Of a stretch of 64,000 nt of DNA, positions 16,209 to 25,825 are shown piece after piece. The DNA comes from JACRLV01 sp045863555. Its GTDB lineage: Bacteria; Planctomycetota; Phycisphaerae; UBA1845; Fen-1342. The notes under the pieces are model-generated. The model worked only from the letters and a program-made list of their open reading frames with translations, was not told the DNA's origin and searched no databases. Position 1 is the stretch's first letter, and each line of letters opens with the position of its first letter. The stretch lies in NCBI GenBank assembly GCA_045863555.1, contig BTUU01000020.1, positions 1 through 64,000 of the forward strand. Direction: 5' to 3'. Position numbers and translations under genes: made by a program.

Positions 16209-16320
16209 GGCATACTCCAGAAGTGGCCAGACGGAGCATATCCGCATGCTCGAATCAAAAACTACCGGGTGAATACCTGAATCTTGAGAACCCACCAGTC
16301 AGGGGCGCGGTGCTCCGTCG

Positions 16321-16902
16321 TCACCCTTCGCCTCCCCGATCAGAGTCCGTAAGTCTGGCGTCGCGCATGGATTTCCGATCTTGTTCGGATACTTGCCCGG
16401 CACTGTCCGCCCTTCGCGAAATATCGGATAACGCCTTTGCAATCAGCGCTCGTCCTCCGTAGCCGCCCGCGACCGCGAGCCCGCTGATCTTGACGAAGGT
16501 CCAGAATTCGGCCGGAACCCTCGGAGACTTGGAAGGGTCGTAGTCGAACTTGCCCGGAACGACGAGAAAGGCGATGAACGCGCCGGCGATTCCGAACCAA
16601 ATGTCGGCGAGGAATCCGGGATCGAGCGTATATGGTGAATCGTGACTGAAACTCGGAATAACGACGCTTCGCTCACGCATGCTGAAGAGGAGACCGCCGA
16701 GCGCTCCGGGAAACGCGATCAACAGAACTGCACTCTGCAAGAAGCTCCGTGTTTCCGTCTGCTGAATCACCAGATGCGTCACGTAAACCAGCCCGCCGAG
16801 GGCGATCGAGCCTGAGAGGGTTCGCCAACCGAGTACTACCCAGCCCACGCGACGGTCTTGATCTCGCTCTGAAGGGGTCATCTCGACGTCCGTCCGACTC
16901 AT
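16321..16902 (-). CDS. Membrane protein of unknown function
   Basis: 193 residues from the ATG at 16902 (MSRTDVEMTPSERDQ). Three hydrophobic segments: TLSGSIALGGLVYVTHLVI, SAVLLIAFPGALGGLLFSM and DIWFGIAGAFIAFLVVPG; a weaker Gly/Ala-rich one follows (ISGLAVAGGYGGRALIA). The tail is charged and cytoplasmic-looking. No family recognised. Lies between two other unknowns on the same strand. Confidence 0.7.
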   Translation of the reverse strand: MSRTDVEMTPSERDQDRRVGWVVLGWRTLSGSIALGGLVYVTHLVIQQTETRSFLQSAVLLIAFPGALGGLLFSMRERSVVIPSFSHDSPYTLDPGFLADIWFGIAGAFIAFLVVPGKFDYDPSKSPRVPAEFWTFVKISGLAVAGGYGGRALIAKALSDISRRADSAGQVSEQDRKSMRDARLTDSDRGGEG

Positions 16903-16989
16903 GAATCGCGTTTTCAAAATCAACAAATCGACGACTGCGTCAGCGTCGCCGTGCCTATTGCCGGTGACGCTGACGCGGTGATTCGTGGC

Positions 16990-17580
16990 CTAGACATCCA
17001 ACATCAGCTTGTATTTGAACGTGTTTGCCACGGACTTTCCGTCAAGGTGGATCGAAATCCACCGATCCTCGATGCCCTTGAGCGGAATCGTGCGCTGTTC
17101 ATTCTTGTCGCGCTTGTCATCCTTGTCCTCATTCACGACGATATCGACGAGCTTCTTGTGCTCCGTGTCCGCGTTGAACGCACACACGGTCACGGAAACC
17201 TTGCCCTTGCCGCCCTGCTCGCTCAACCGAAGCGTCGCGGTGTCGCGATTCATCGGAGCCGCGGTGAGAAACAGCCGTTCGCCCGTACTGACGATCGTGC
17301 CGCTCTCCCAGGTATCAAGGCGGAGCAGTCGCGGCCCAATCGTCAACCCGCTCGTTCTTCCGATTACACCGGCATAGGCGCTCTCCGCCTTTCGAATGGC
17401 GTCTTCAACCTTGTCCGCCGCTTCGAGGGCTTCCTGAATCGTCTTGAGCGCCGCCTGGGGATTGGACGTCGCGATACCGACCGCTACGCCGGCGGCGACA
17501 CAACCCAATTTTTTTGCGATCTCGCCGTACTCATTCCAGAGATTCACCACTGCTTTCGTCGCGCTGTCGCATGACGCCAT
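16990..17580 (-). CDS. Hypothetical protein
   Basis: 196 residues from the ATG at 17580 with AGGAG 9 nt upstream; the upstream frame to 17691 is not protein-like. N-terminal half is helical with a short hydrophobic stretch (LGCVAAGVAVGIAT) and a coiled helix (IQEALEAADKVEDAIRKAES). The C-terminal half is beta-rich: LRLDTWESGTIVSTGERLFL, KVSVTVCAFNADTEH, then a Lys/Asp-rich segment and ISIHLDGKSVANTFKYKLML. No family recognised. It is transcribed away from the sigma gene at 17834, so the 253-bp gap holds two divergent promoters. Confidence 0.65.
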   Translation of the reverse strand: MASCDSATKAVVNLWNEYGEIAKKLGCVAAGVAVGIATSNPQAALKTIQEALEAADKVEDAIRKAESAYAGVIGRTSGLTIGPRLLRLDTWESGTIVSTGERLFLTAAPMNRDTATLRLSEQGGKGKVSVTVCAFNADTEHKKLVDIVVNEDKDDKRDKNEQRTIPLKGIEDRWISIHLDGKSVANTFKYKLMLDV

Positions 17581-17833
17581 TTCGAAACTCCTTGTACTTG
17601 TATTCTTGGCAACCCGAGGCGGACCAGTCCGAATGGCCGCCATCGCCGCGCGCCCGCCAACTGCGCAGGTCCAAGCTGCGCCGTGGTCCACCTAGACCAC
17701 GCTGGAGCCGGTCGGTATGCTCTGTTCTTGCGAACGCCGAACATGGGTCGCCCGTACCTGCCCTTAACTCGCGATCGGCTGACAGCAGGGCTCACGAAAA
17801 ATCCGACGTTCCGAAGGTTTTTGCGGGTGCAAG

Positions 17834-18409
17834 ATGAATCATCCAGGGGAGTTCGAGCCCGGCGGCAATCCGATCGACGACGCCCGGGTCCTCAGTGATT
17901 TGAACATGCTCTTGCCCTCCGCCTACGACGAATTGCGAGCCGTTGCAGGCGCGATTCTTCGGCAGCGCCGCCCCGTCGACTCCACCCGAACGACTTCGTT
18001 AGTACACGATGCCTATGTCCGACTTGCCGCACGCGGACTACAGGTGAAGGACCGTTCGCACTTTCTCTGCCTCGCGTCAAAGGCGATGCGCCGTGCGCTG
18101 ATTGACAAGGCGCGGCGCGTCTGCGCAGCCAAACGAGGCGGGGGAAAGGCAGCGGTTTCTCTGGAGGAACCTGTCGCCCCTTCAGTTGACGGCGTCGCGC
18201 TCCTCGCGATGAACGACGCGCTGGTGAAGTTCGCGGCCATCGATCCGCGCAAGAGCCGAATCGTCGAGATGAGGTATTTCGGCGGTCTTTCAATCGAAGA
18301 GACTGCTGAGGCGATCGGGTTGTCCGAGGCTACCGTCAAGCGCGAATGGACGTTGGCCCGGGCGTGGCTGTTGCGAGAGCTCGACCGAGAGAACCCTAGG
18401 TCTGAATGA
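17834..18409 (+). CDS. ECF sigma factor paired with the kinase at 18422
   Basis: 191 residues. Region 2: YDELRAVAGAILRQRRPVD, TSLVHDAYVRLAARG, FLCLASKAMRRALIDKARR. Region 4: IVEMRYFGGLSIEETAEAIG and EATVKREWTLARAWLLREL. Belongs to the planctomycete sigma family found beside Ser/Thr kinases; its region 4 resembles that of the partial sigma factor at the left edge, so the two pairs may be related by duplication. The stop is 12 nt before the kinase start, so the two are co-transcribed. Confidence 0.9.
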   Translation: MNHPGEFEPGGNPIDDARVLSDLNMLLPSAYDELRAVAGAILRQRRPVDSTRTTSLVHDAYVRLAARGLQVKDRSHFLCLASKAMRRALIDKARRVCAAKRGGGKAAVSLEEPVAPSVDGVALLAMNDALVKFAAIDPRKSRIVEMRYFGGLSIEETAEAIGLSEATVKREWTLARAWLLRELDRENPRSE

Positions 18410-18421
18410 GCCTCCGGCAAC

Positions 18422-21235
18422 ATGTCTCATCGGAGAAACGCCTTGGACCAAGAGCGCTGGCGTCGAATCGACGAGCTGTTTCACGCGATCGTTGACCTCG
18501 ATGGCAAGGACCGACAATCGCTCCTTGAACGTCACTGTGGGGCGGATGAATCACTTCGGTCGGAGGTGGAATCCCTGCTCGCCGCCCACGTGAAGCCGAG
18601 GGAGCGCGAGCGTGAGTTCGACCATCCGCTCATCCTCGGCGGTTTTACGATCAAAAGTGTCCTGGGACAAGGCGGCATGGGTGTCGTCTACGAAGCCGAG
18701 CAGGATAACCCGCGCCGGATCGTGGCGCTGAAGGTGATGCGACGCTTTCCCTGGCTTGACGACGTCGCGGCTCAACTATTCGCGCGAGAGATTCAGGCGT
18801 TGGCAAGGCTCCAGCACCCCGGAATTGCCGCGATCTACTCGGCGGGAGCCACGGAGGAAGGCTGGTACTACTTCGCGATGGAGCGGGTTATCGGTTCGGA
18901 GCTTATCGCGCATGCCGCTCGATTCGGCCTCTCAATCCGCGACAAACTCCATCTTTTTTCCCGAATCTGCGACGCCGTTCAATACGCACACCAGCGCGGC
19001 GTCATTCATCGGGATCTCAAACCGTCAAACGTAATGGTCCCTTTGGTACGGGACGCCGATCACGACGAGGAATCTCCGGACGATTCCGCCGAACAACATC
19101 GCCCTGCGGATTGCGTGCCGAAGATACTCGACTTTGGCCTGGCGAAACTCCTGGATATGGACGCTGGACAAACTCGTCTGACCATGAGTGGTACGTTCCG
19201 AGGAACGCTCGCCTACGCGAGCCCCGAGCAGGTGCGCGACTTCGGGGGTGAAGTCGACGTGCGTAGCGACGTTTACTCGCTCGGCGTCATTCTCTACGAG
19301 CTGCTGACCGGACGACTCCCAGTCCCGATTCGCGATCGCCAGCTGGCCGATGCCATTCGGTTGGTCCAGGAACACGAGCCCGAGCCGATCGGTCGCTTGG
19401 ACCGATCTTTACGAGGCGATGTTGAGACGATTCTGTCGAAAGCGCTCGCGAAAGAGCGCGCGAACCGGTATCAGAGTGCCGGCGCGCTCGCTGATGACCT
19501 TCGGAATTTTCTGGCAGGGAAGCCGATCGAGGCGAGACCGGCGCAGCTGGGCTATCTGCTCCGAAAGTGGCTTTCTCGTAACTACGTTGCCGCAATCACC
19601 TACTCTCTGGGCTTCGCACTCATCGTCGCTTGTTCGTCAATCCTGCTTCAGCAGGCTTGGTCGCGCGAGGAAATCGACCGCCGAGAGAGGGTTGCCATTC
19701 TACAGTCAGCAAAGTCACGACGGGAAGACCTTGACCTCGTAGGGAGCGCTGCGGCGAACGCTGCGCGCGAGGTGTGGCGCCGGATCGAATCCGGCGATGC
19801 GAGCGAAGCGGAAATTGACGCACTCGCCGGCGCGAGCTTCGAATTCGAGTATGCCGAATCGCGCATCTACGATGTCCTGTCTCACACCGAAGAGGATGGG
19901 ACACTGGTTTTTCATTATTCGACAAGCGTGTACGGATGTCCGGACGGCCTTGGATTCAAATTCGAACCGCAATTCATAGTGGATGGCATACCGGTTGCAA
20001 AGGTCGGCGGCATTCCTCGTTCAGAAACGCGACGGCTGTCCAGTGCCATTCTGCTGCCACCGGTGCCGGTCGGCTTGCACACAATCAACGTTCGATTGAA
20101 CCTCACCCCGTATTCGCGGGTTATTCACGTTGATGGGTCGAGAGAGAGAGTCGCGATCGCATCGCCGGTGACTCTTACCGCACCGACGTTCGAGTTCGCC
20201 GCGGTGTCCGGACACCCATCCGACTATCCGACGATGATTCCAATTCCCCCGTATCAAGAGACGTTCTCCGCCGAGTTCAGAGTAGAAAGTGCCTGCCTTT
20301 CGCAGGAAGGAGCGCAACCACGTCAAACACCGCCTAAGGACATCCTGCGTGTGGCGGTCTCTTTTCCCCCGCCGCCGTTGGAGCTTGCACTAGAAATCTC
20401 GATCCGTGGAGGCCAAGGTTTCCACACCTCGACTGAGATGTTTGTGCTACCCTCGTCTGGGGATCACCCTCCTGTGCTCGTATACAACAACATTAGAGAT
20501 GAAGCGAGAATTGAGGGAGACCGTTTCTTGGCCGTCGCGCGCATCCCGGTCGCCGTCATCCTGTGTTCTGCGAACCCCGAGACGCTCGTCAATCTGCCAC
20601 TCTGGGTTGAGTGCACATCGACGCGTGTGGCCGCTCGCAACGCGCGATTCGAACGGTTCCTTGACGTCGCCGGTTCCGGATCCACGCTCGTCGGCGACGA
20701 TCGCCCGGACCTGTACCGTCAGGCAGGCGCTGTCGCGTATCCGCTGCTCGCGGAATTCTCATCCGCGGCGGAGATTTCCAAGCAATTGAACTCGCTTACT
20801 CTCTTACCGGCCGCAGGTGCTATCGCAACGGACCTTGTACAGCACTATTGCACACCGGACATGCTTCAGTATCAGGCCTGGTTGGTTGCAAGCACGCCGG
20901 GCGCGACGGCCACCGAGTATGCGCGCGCTTTGGCGCGAGCTCAGGAAGCCGCGAGACAGGACGGCGGTGATCACGCAATTCAACATAGCCTTGGTGCTGC
21001 ATTGTATCGTGTCGGCAAGTATGGTCCGGCGATTTCGGCGCTCTCCCGGTCACTCGAGTTGAGCGAAAGAAACAAGGCGTCGAAATTGTCCTTCTTGGCG
21101 ATGGCGTACTACCGCGCTGGCCGGCTTGAGGAATCAGCCGCTGCCGCTGCATCAGTCGATTCCCTGCCGAGCATCTCCGCCGAATCGCGGGCGATCGTGA
21201 CCGAGGCCAGGGAACTGCTTCAGAGAGTTCGCTAG
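18422..21235 (+). CDS. Ser/Thr protein kinase with a beta-rich extracytoplasmic region
   Basis: 937 residues. N-terminal helical part with the family pattern ERWRRIDELFHAI; kinase domain with LGQGGMGVVYEAEQ (81-94), Lys104 in VALKVM, HRDLKPSN near 195, DFG near 237 and YASPEQ. One membrane segment at about 387-411 (AAITYSLGFALIVACSSILL). The region outside, roughly 420-800, is not TPR-like but a long beta-rich stretch (for example FEFEYAESRIYDVLSHTEED and GLHTINVRLNLTPYSRVI), perhaps a ligand-binding sensor. TPR-like helices return only in the last ~100 residues (HSLGAALYRVGKYGPAISAL). Among the kinases here this is the one with a distinct sensor. Preceded by its sigma gene; converges with the gene at 21237, stop to stop. 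Confidence 0.92.
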   Translation: MSHRRNALDQERWRRIDELFHAIVDLDGKDRQSLLERHCGADESLRSEVESLLAAHVKPREREREFDHPLILGGFTIKSVLGQGGMGVVYEAEQDNPRRIVALKVMRRFPWLDDVAAQLFAREIQALARLQHPGIAAIYSAGATEEGWYYFAMERVIGSELIAHAARFGLSIRDKLHLFSRICDAVQYAHQRGVIHRDLKPSNVMVPLVRDADHDEESPDDSAEQHRPADCVPKILDFGLAKLLDMDAGQTRLTMSGTFRGTLAYASPEQVRDFGGEVDVRSDVYSLGVILYELLTGRLPVPIRDRQLADAIRLVQEHEPEPIGRLDRSLRGDVETILSKALAKERANRYQSAGALADDLRNFLAGKPIEARPAQLGYLLRKWLSRNYVAAITYSLGFALIVACSSILLQQAWSREEIDRRERVAILQSAKSRREDLDLVGSAAANAAREVWRRIESGDASEAEIDALAGASFEFEYAESRIYDVLSHTEEDGTLVFHYSTSVYGCPDGLGFKFEPQFIVDGIPVAKVGGIPRSETRRLSSAILLPPVPVGLHTINVRLNLTPYSRVIHVDGSRERVAIASPVTLTAPTFEFAAVSGHPSDYPTMIPIPPYQETFSAEFRVESACLSQEGAQPRQTPPKDILRVAVSFPPPPLELALEISIRGGQGFHTSTEMFVLPSSGDHPPVLVYNNIRDEARIEGDRFLAVARIPVAVILCSANPETLVNLPLWVECTSTRVAARNARFERFLDVAGSGSTLVGDDRPDLYRQAGAVAYPLLAEFSSAAEISKQLNSLTLLPAAGAIATDLVQHYCTPDMLQYQAWLVASTPGATATEYARALARAQEAARQDGGDHAIQHSLGAALYRVGKYGPAISALSRSLELSERNKASKLSFLAMAYYRAGRLEESAAAAASVDSLPSISAESRAIVTEARELLQRVR

Positions 21236-21236
21236 G

Positions 21237-21635
21237 TCAGCGCGACCCTGTGCCTTCTTGGCAACAGCAGCCATATGCGATCGTTCCTATCGAATTCGTG
21301 AACGATTTGAACGCACAGTCCTTGCATTCCGAGGTGCCGATGCACACTCCTCCGCTGACAACGCACTTCTGTGCGTCGCAGGGATCGTCGAAATTGTCGA
21401 GCAATGCGATATCCTCTTCAGCCAGTCCTGCGGCAATCAGCAGATCCTGCTGATTGGCGCGATCGTAGATAATGACCGTCGTCCCATCCGTTTTTATTAT
21501 TGCGACGCCGCGAAACGTCAGCTTCGGGTCGACCGTGGCGGTAATTGGTCGCGCCGGACATCCTGCGAAGGAGAGGAGAGTGAGGCCAATTAACAGCGAC
21601 TTCGCCACGACGTGTCGATACGGCAGGATCTGCAT
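21237..21635 (-). CDS. Small Cys-rich lipoprotein
   Basis: 132 residues from the ATG at 21635, with a good GGAGGTG ribosome site. Signal sequence AKSLLIGLTLLSFAGCPA with a lipobox Cys. The mature part has a short beta-like segment (RGVAIIKTDGTTVIIYDRAN) and a Cys-rich end (CDAQKC, GGVC, CKDC, GCCC), which may form disulfides or bind metal. No family recognised. It converges with the kinase at 18422, with almost no spacing. Confidence 0.72.
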   Translation of the reverse strand: MQILPYRHVVAKSLLIGLTLLSFAGCPARPITATVDPKLTFRGVAIIKTDGTTVIIYDRANQQDLLIAAGLAEEDIALLDNFDDPCDAQKCVVSGGVCIGTSECKDCAFKSFTNSIGTIAYGCCCQEGTGSR

Positions 21636-21745
21636 TGAACACCTCCAGGACGTGAGGATCCCCCTATAGCCCAAACACGACCTCGCCTATTTAGACTATG
21701 AGACAGCGGTCGTCAAGGAAAAATGAAGATCATTCACCGACCTCC

Positions 21746-22069
21746 TCAGGTGAACACCCGACACGGCGGCTGGTTCCGCATTGGATCGCCCCGATCGTCG
21801 CGGTATGTTCCATCCTGCGTCACCCGGCGCTGGCGGGTTTTCGTGTTCTCGGCCGGGAAATAGACCGTCGACCGGTCGAAAGCGATGTGCCGGAGTTGAA
21901 TGCGCACGAACTCGCCGACTCGGCAGCCGAGTTCGTAGATCACCCGCATCATCAACTTGTGCCGGTAATCCTCGACCGCATCGAAGAACTGCTGCAGCTC
22001 CTCTACGGTGAGATAGCGGATCGTCTCACCGAAACGTTCGTATTGCGGGGTTTTGGACAGGGATTTCAC
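21746..22069 (-). pseudogene. Truncated tyrosine recombinase (integrase)
   Basis: 107 codons. IRYLTVEELQQFFDAVEDYR and MMRVIYELGCRVGEFVRIQL are the start of a tyrosine recombinase catalytic domain, with the first catalytic Arg in GCRVGE. The family pattern ends after NTKTRQRR and the remaining residues are unrelated. The HxxR box and the catalytic Tyr are missing, so it cannot recombine DNA. The N-terminal core-binding domain is also absent, though short integrases of this kind exist. A scar of a mobile element between two kinase modules. Confidence 0.75.
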
Positions 22070-22268
22070 ATTTGCGGAATTGCCTCCTCGCGGCCGCCGC
22101 CGGCCCTCGCGGGTGGGGGCGCCGGACGCGGATTGTGTTCACATATGGTCCCAAATGTGAAGTCGGACGGGTTTATCAACCTGCCGGTCTGGGCAGGGAA
22201 AGTGAGAATTGGCGGGGCCGCTGCCGACGGTTGGCGGTTTCTGACCCGGCGGGCAAGGAGCAACCGTG

Positions 22269-22297
22269 TTTGGAAGGGACGGTGCCAAGGGTAGGAT
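22269..22297 (+). promoter_or_regulatory. Possible promoter of the sigma gene at 22304
   Basis: TTGGAA (22270-22275), 16 nt, then TAGGAT (22292-22297). The -10 ends 6 nt before the ATG, so transcription would begin at the start codon. The same AGGA could instead be a ribosome site; the two readings conflict. Confidence 0.35.
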
Positions 22298-22303
22298 AGA
22301 CGC

Positions 22304-22891
22304 ATGTTCGCCCAAACGACTTCAGCCAAGCTGCTTGCGCGCGTCGCCGAGGGCGCGGATCCTGCGGCCTGGCGCGAATTCTGCGACCGTTATGGCGAAT
22401 TGATCCGCAGTTTCGCCCGCCGTAAGGGAGTCCAAGAGGCGGACTGCGATGATCTGCTGCAGGATGTGCTCATCTCTTTGACAAAAGCGCTGCCGGGATT
22501 CACCTACGACCCATCGAGGGGCAAATTCCGCTCGTACCTGAAGACGATCGTCCTGAGATCGATTTTTCGAAAATCTCGTCAGAAGGGCGCCGAGGTCGAC
22601 CTAGAGGGGATTGAGGACCTGACGCGAGCCGCATCGACAGACCCGGAAGTCGACGACTTCTGGGAAGCCGAGTGGCGGCAGCACCACGTCCGCCTTGCGA
22701 TGCGCACGCTCTCCGCCGAGTTCAATTCGGCGGACCAGGCCGCGTTTCAGGCGTATGCGGTCGAGGGTCAGGACGCAGCGGCGGTCGCTCAGCGGCTGGG
22801 CCTGAGCGTCGCCGCCGTCTATCAGGCGAAGTCGCGCATGGTGAAGCGGCTGAGCGAGTTGATCGCGGGGCAGGTGGCCGAGGAGGGGTAG
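22304..22891 (+). CDS. ECF sigma factor of a different subfamily
   Basis: 195 residues. Region 2 reads AAWREFCDRYGELIRSFARR, DCDDLLQDVLISLTKALPGF and GKFRSYLKTIVLRSIFRKSR; region 4 reads AFQAYAVEGQDAAAVAQRLG and SVAAVYQAKSRMVKRLSELI. It lacks the TLQATALVHEAYLRL signature of the other sigma factors in the window and belongs to another ECF branch that is also known beside planctomycete Ser/Thr kinases. The kinase gene starts 51 nt downstream, so they are probably co-transcribed. Confidence 0.88.
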   Translation: MFAQTTSAKLLARVAEGADPAAWREFCDRYGELIRSFARRKGVQEADCDDLLQDVLISLTKALPGFTYDPSRGKFRSYLKTIVLRSIFRKSRQKGAEVDLEGIEDLTRAASTDPEVDDFWEAEWRQHHVRLAMRTLSAEFNSADQAAFQAYAVEGQDAAAVAQRLGLSVAAVYQAKSRMVKRLSELIAGQVAEEG

Positions 22892-22942
22892 CGTGCGCCC
22901 CGGTTCTCCGCAGTCCTCAGCGGTGTCGATCGAGATACCCCC

Positions 22943-25639
22943 ATGGACGATTCGAGCTGGTTTCAGGATGAGATCGCCCTGCTCGGCGAGGTTCGCGCCG
23001 CGAGCCGGCCGCGCGGTGAGGCGCCGCGAATCCGCGGATACGTCGACCTTATCGAACACCGGCGCGGGGGGCAGGGAGTCGTCTATGTCGCGACACAGGC
23101 GTCGACGAAGCGGCGGGTCGCGATCAAGGTGCTCCTGGAGGGCGGTCGCACCAATGCCGATCGACGACGGCGGTTCGAGCGCGAGATCGATATCGTCGCC
23201 GGCTTGAAGCACCCGAACGTCGTCAGGGTCTACGACAGCGGCGTCACTGAGGACGGGCGGCTGTTCTGCGTCATGGAGTACATCGAGGGGGCGTCCCTCG
23301 ATGAGCTGATCTCGGCGGGCGGCGGTGCGCTCGGCGGTGTCGATTCCGTTGTGCGTCTATTCATTAAGATCTGCGACGCGGTGCAATTCGCCCACCAGCG
23401 CGGCGTCATTCATCGCGACCTCAAACCGAGCAACGTGCGCATCGACGCGACCGGTGAGGCGCACGTCCTCGATTTCGGCCTGGCGAAGGCGACGTTCGGT
23501 CCGCCGGAGCACACGCGAGTCAGCATGACCGGCGATTTCATGGGCTCGCTGCCGTGGGCCAGCCCCGAGCAGGCCGCGGGAACGCCGGACCAGATCGACA
23601 CGCGCTCGGACGTCTATTCGCTGGGCGTAATGATGTACCAGGTGCTGACGGACGCGTTTCCCTACCCCGTCGTCGGCGCGCTCTCGGATGTGCTCAATCA
23701 CATCCGCGAACTCGAACCCACGCCACCGAAGCGTTCCCGGCCGGATCTTGATGACGATCTTTCGACGATCGTACTGAAGTGCCTCGCGAAAGAGCCGGAC
23801 CGGCGCTACCAAAGCGCCGGCGAGATCGCACGGGATCTGCGGCACTATCTCGCGAGCGAGCCCATCGAAGCGCGTCGCGACAGCGCGTGGTACGCGATCC
23901 GCAAGACGCTTGCGCGCTACCGGAACACCGTACGGATTATCGCGGTCGGCTTGGTCGCGGCGATCGCTGCGGCGATCTGGCTCGGTCTGTTGTGGAATCG
24001 CGCGACCGCCGCGGAAAAGCTCGCGGCCGAGCGGTTGCACGGCGTCGAGACGGCCCGCGCGGCGGAGCAAGCGGCGCACGCGGCGACGCTGATGGAGACG
24101 GAGCGGGCGAAAAAGATCGCGGAGTTCCTCGATACGACGCTGCGGTTTGTGGACCCATGGAAGCACCCCGGCCGCGACATCACGCCGATGCGCGAAATGC
24201 TCGATTCCGCGGCGAAGCGGCTCGAAGCGTCGTTCCCGGATCAACCCGACGTCGAGGCCTCACTCGCCGGCACGCTGGGGAACGACTATTGGACACTCGG
24301 GCTTCTCGACGAGGGCGAGAGGTATCTTCGACGGTCGTACACGCTCTACAAGGACACAGCCGGAGAAAACGACCCGCGCACCATGGAGGCCAAGCACAAC
24401 CTCGCAAGCGTGCTTACCGATCGAGGGAAACACGAAGAGGCGGAATTGCTCTTCCGATCGCTGCTTGAAACGGAGATGGCTGTGCTCGGCCCTGACGCCA
24501 AGCAGACGCTCGAGACCCTGAACAACCTGGGATATGACCTCGACTGGCAGGGTCGGCTGCCCGAAGCGATCTCGTACTACGAGCGGGCGCTGGAGGGGAA
24601 TACGCGCATCCTGGGACCAAATCACATCGACACGCTGCACGCGAAGAACAACCTCTCGGTGGCGTACGCCGCGGTCGGGAAGCGCGAAGATGCCGAACGG
24701 CTGATGCGCGAGGCGATCGCCGGTCGCGCGGAGACTCTTGGGCCGGATCATCCCGAGACGCTCCAGGCCCGGATGAACCTTGCGCAGCAGATCGTGGACC
24801 GCGGCGACGTCGCGGAAGGCGCGGAGATGCTCCGGGAAGTCCGGAGGCAGATCGAGGCGGCTCTGGGCGCCGATCATCCCTTACTGAACAGTTGCACGGG
24901 CAATCTCGCATCCGCGCTGAGCACGCTTGGCCGATACGAAGAGGCCCAGGATCTCTATCAATCCGCCTACGACGCAGCGGTCCGTTTCTCCGGCGCCGAG
25001 AGCCCCGTCGCGCTGCTTCGCAAGAACCAGCTCGTCTGCGGACTGATCGAACTGAAACGCTACAAGGCCGCGCTGCCAATGGCCCGCGAGTTGAAGGCAC
25101 AGCTTGCAAGAACGGTCGGTCCGGAGGACAGCCGTACGCTCGTCGCCGCCGGCAACCTGGCATCCGTGCTCAATGAGCTGAATCAGACAGCGGAAGCGAC
25201 CGCACAATGGGAGGAGATTGTCCGCGTCGCTGAACCTGTGTTCGGCTCGACGTCCACACCCATCGTCACCGCGCGGACGAATCTCGGCGGCGTGTATGCC
25301 GATGCCGGGCGCTGGGAGGAGGCCGAAAGGGCCTATTCGGCTGCACTTGACGCCATGACGAAACTGAACGGGGCCGGAACGTGGCGTGGCGCGGTTGTCC
25401 GATGCGGTCTCGGCCGGGTGGAGATGAACACGGGGCGGTTTGACGAATCCGACGCGTCGCTCCGCGCGGCGTATGAGATCCTTCACGATGCATTCGGCGA
25501 CGACCACCCGCGAACGAAGCGCTGCATTGATCTCATGATCCAGCTCTACGAAAAGACGGGCGACGCCGCCAGACTCGCCGAATTCAAGTCGAAGTCCGCC
25601 AGCCCAGCGCCCGCCGCGACCTCGCGCCCCGAGCGCTGA
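22943..25639 (+). CDS. Ser/Thr protein kinase with TPRs, atypical glycine loop
   Basis: 898 residues. Shorter N-terminus than its paralogues. The glycine loop reads EHRRGGQGVVYVA (39-50), where the first Gly of the usual GxGxxG is replaced by Arg; the ATP-binding Lys62 in VAIKVLL, HRDLKPSN near 157, DFG and ASPEQ are kept, so it is probably active. One membrane segment at about 330-350 (IIAVGLVAAIAAAIWLGLL). C-terminal half is a long array of kinesin-light-chain-type TPRs (LGPNHIDTLHAKNNLSVAYA, LGPDHPETLQARMNLA). It pairs with the sigma gene at 22304, which is of a different subfamily from the others, consistent with a distinct kinase branch. Confidence 0.92.
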   Translation: MDDSSWFQDEIALLGEVRAASRPRGEAPRIRGYVDLIEHRRGGQGVVYVATQASTKRRVAIKVLLEGGRTNADRRRRFEREIDIVAGLKHPNVVRVYDSGVTEDGRLFCVMEYIEGASLDELISAGGGALGGVDSVVRLFIKICDAVQFAHQRGVIHRDLKPSNVRIDATGEAHVLDFGLAKATFGPPEHTRVSMTGDFMGSLPWASPEQAAGTPDQIDTRSDVYSLGVMMYQVLTDAFPYPVVGALSDVLNHIRELEPTPPKRSRPDLDDDLSTIVLKCLAKEPDRRYQSAGEIARDLRHYLASEPIEARRDSAWYAIRKTLARYRNTVRIIAVGLVAAIAAAIWLGLLWNRATAAEKLAAERLHGVETARAAEQAAHAATLMETERAKKIAEFLDTTLRFVDPWKHPGRDITPMREMLDSAAKRLEASFPDQPDVEASLAGTLGNDYWTLGLLDEGERYLRRSYTLYKDTAGENDPRTMEAKHNLASVLTDRGKHEEAELLFRSLLETEMAVLGPDAKQTLETLNNLGYDLDWQGRLPEAISYYERALEGNTRILGPNHIDTLHAKNNLSVAYAAVGKREDAERLMREAIAGRAETLGPDHPETLQARMNLAQQIVDRGDVAEGAEMLREVRRQIEAALGADHPLLNSCTGNLASALSTLGRYEEAQDLYQSAYDAAVRFSGAESPVALLRKNQLVCGLIELKRYKAALPMARELKAQLARTVGPEDSRTLVAAGNLASVLNELNQTAEATAQWEEIVRVAEPVFGSTSTPIVTARTNLGGVYADAGRWEEAERAYSAALDAMTKLNGAGTWRGAVVRCGLGRVEMNTGRFDESDASLRAAYEILHDAFGDDHPRTKRCIDLMIQLYEKTGDAARLAEFKSKSASPAPAATSRPER

Positions 25640-25825
25640 TAACGCGATTTTCCTCTCGGCCCACGGATTTCTTCAGAACCAACCCCCCATCCCTCTAGGA
25701 CCTTGTGTGCACGTTCGATCCGCAACCGAACGAATGAGCCTCGACGGTTTCGCATCCATCGCCTGATGATCAGGCGACGAAGCGCCGGGCTCGGCGGCGA
25801 AGTGCAAGCCTCCGGGAGGGCCCTC

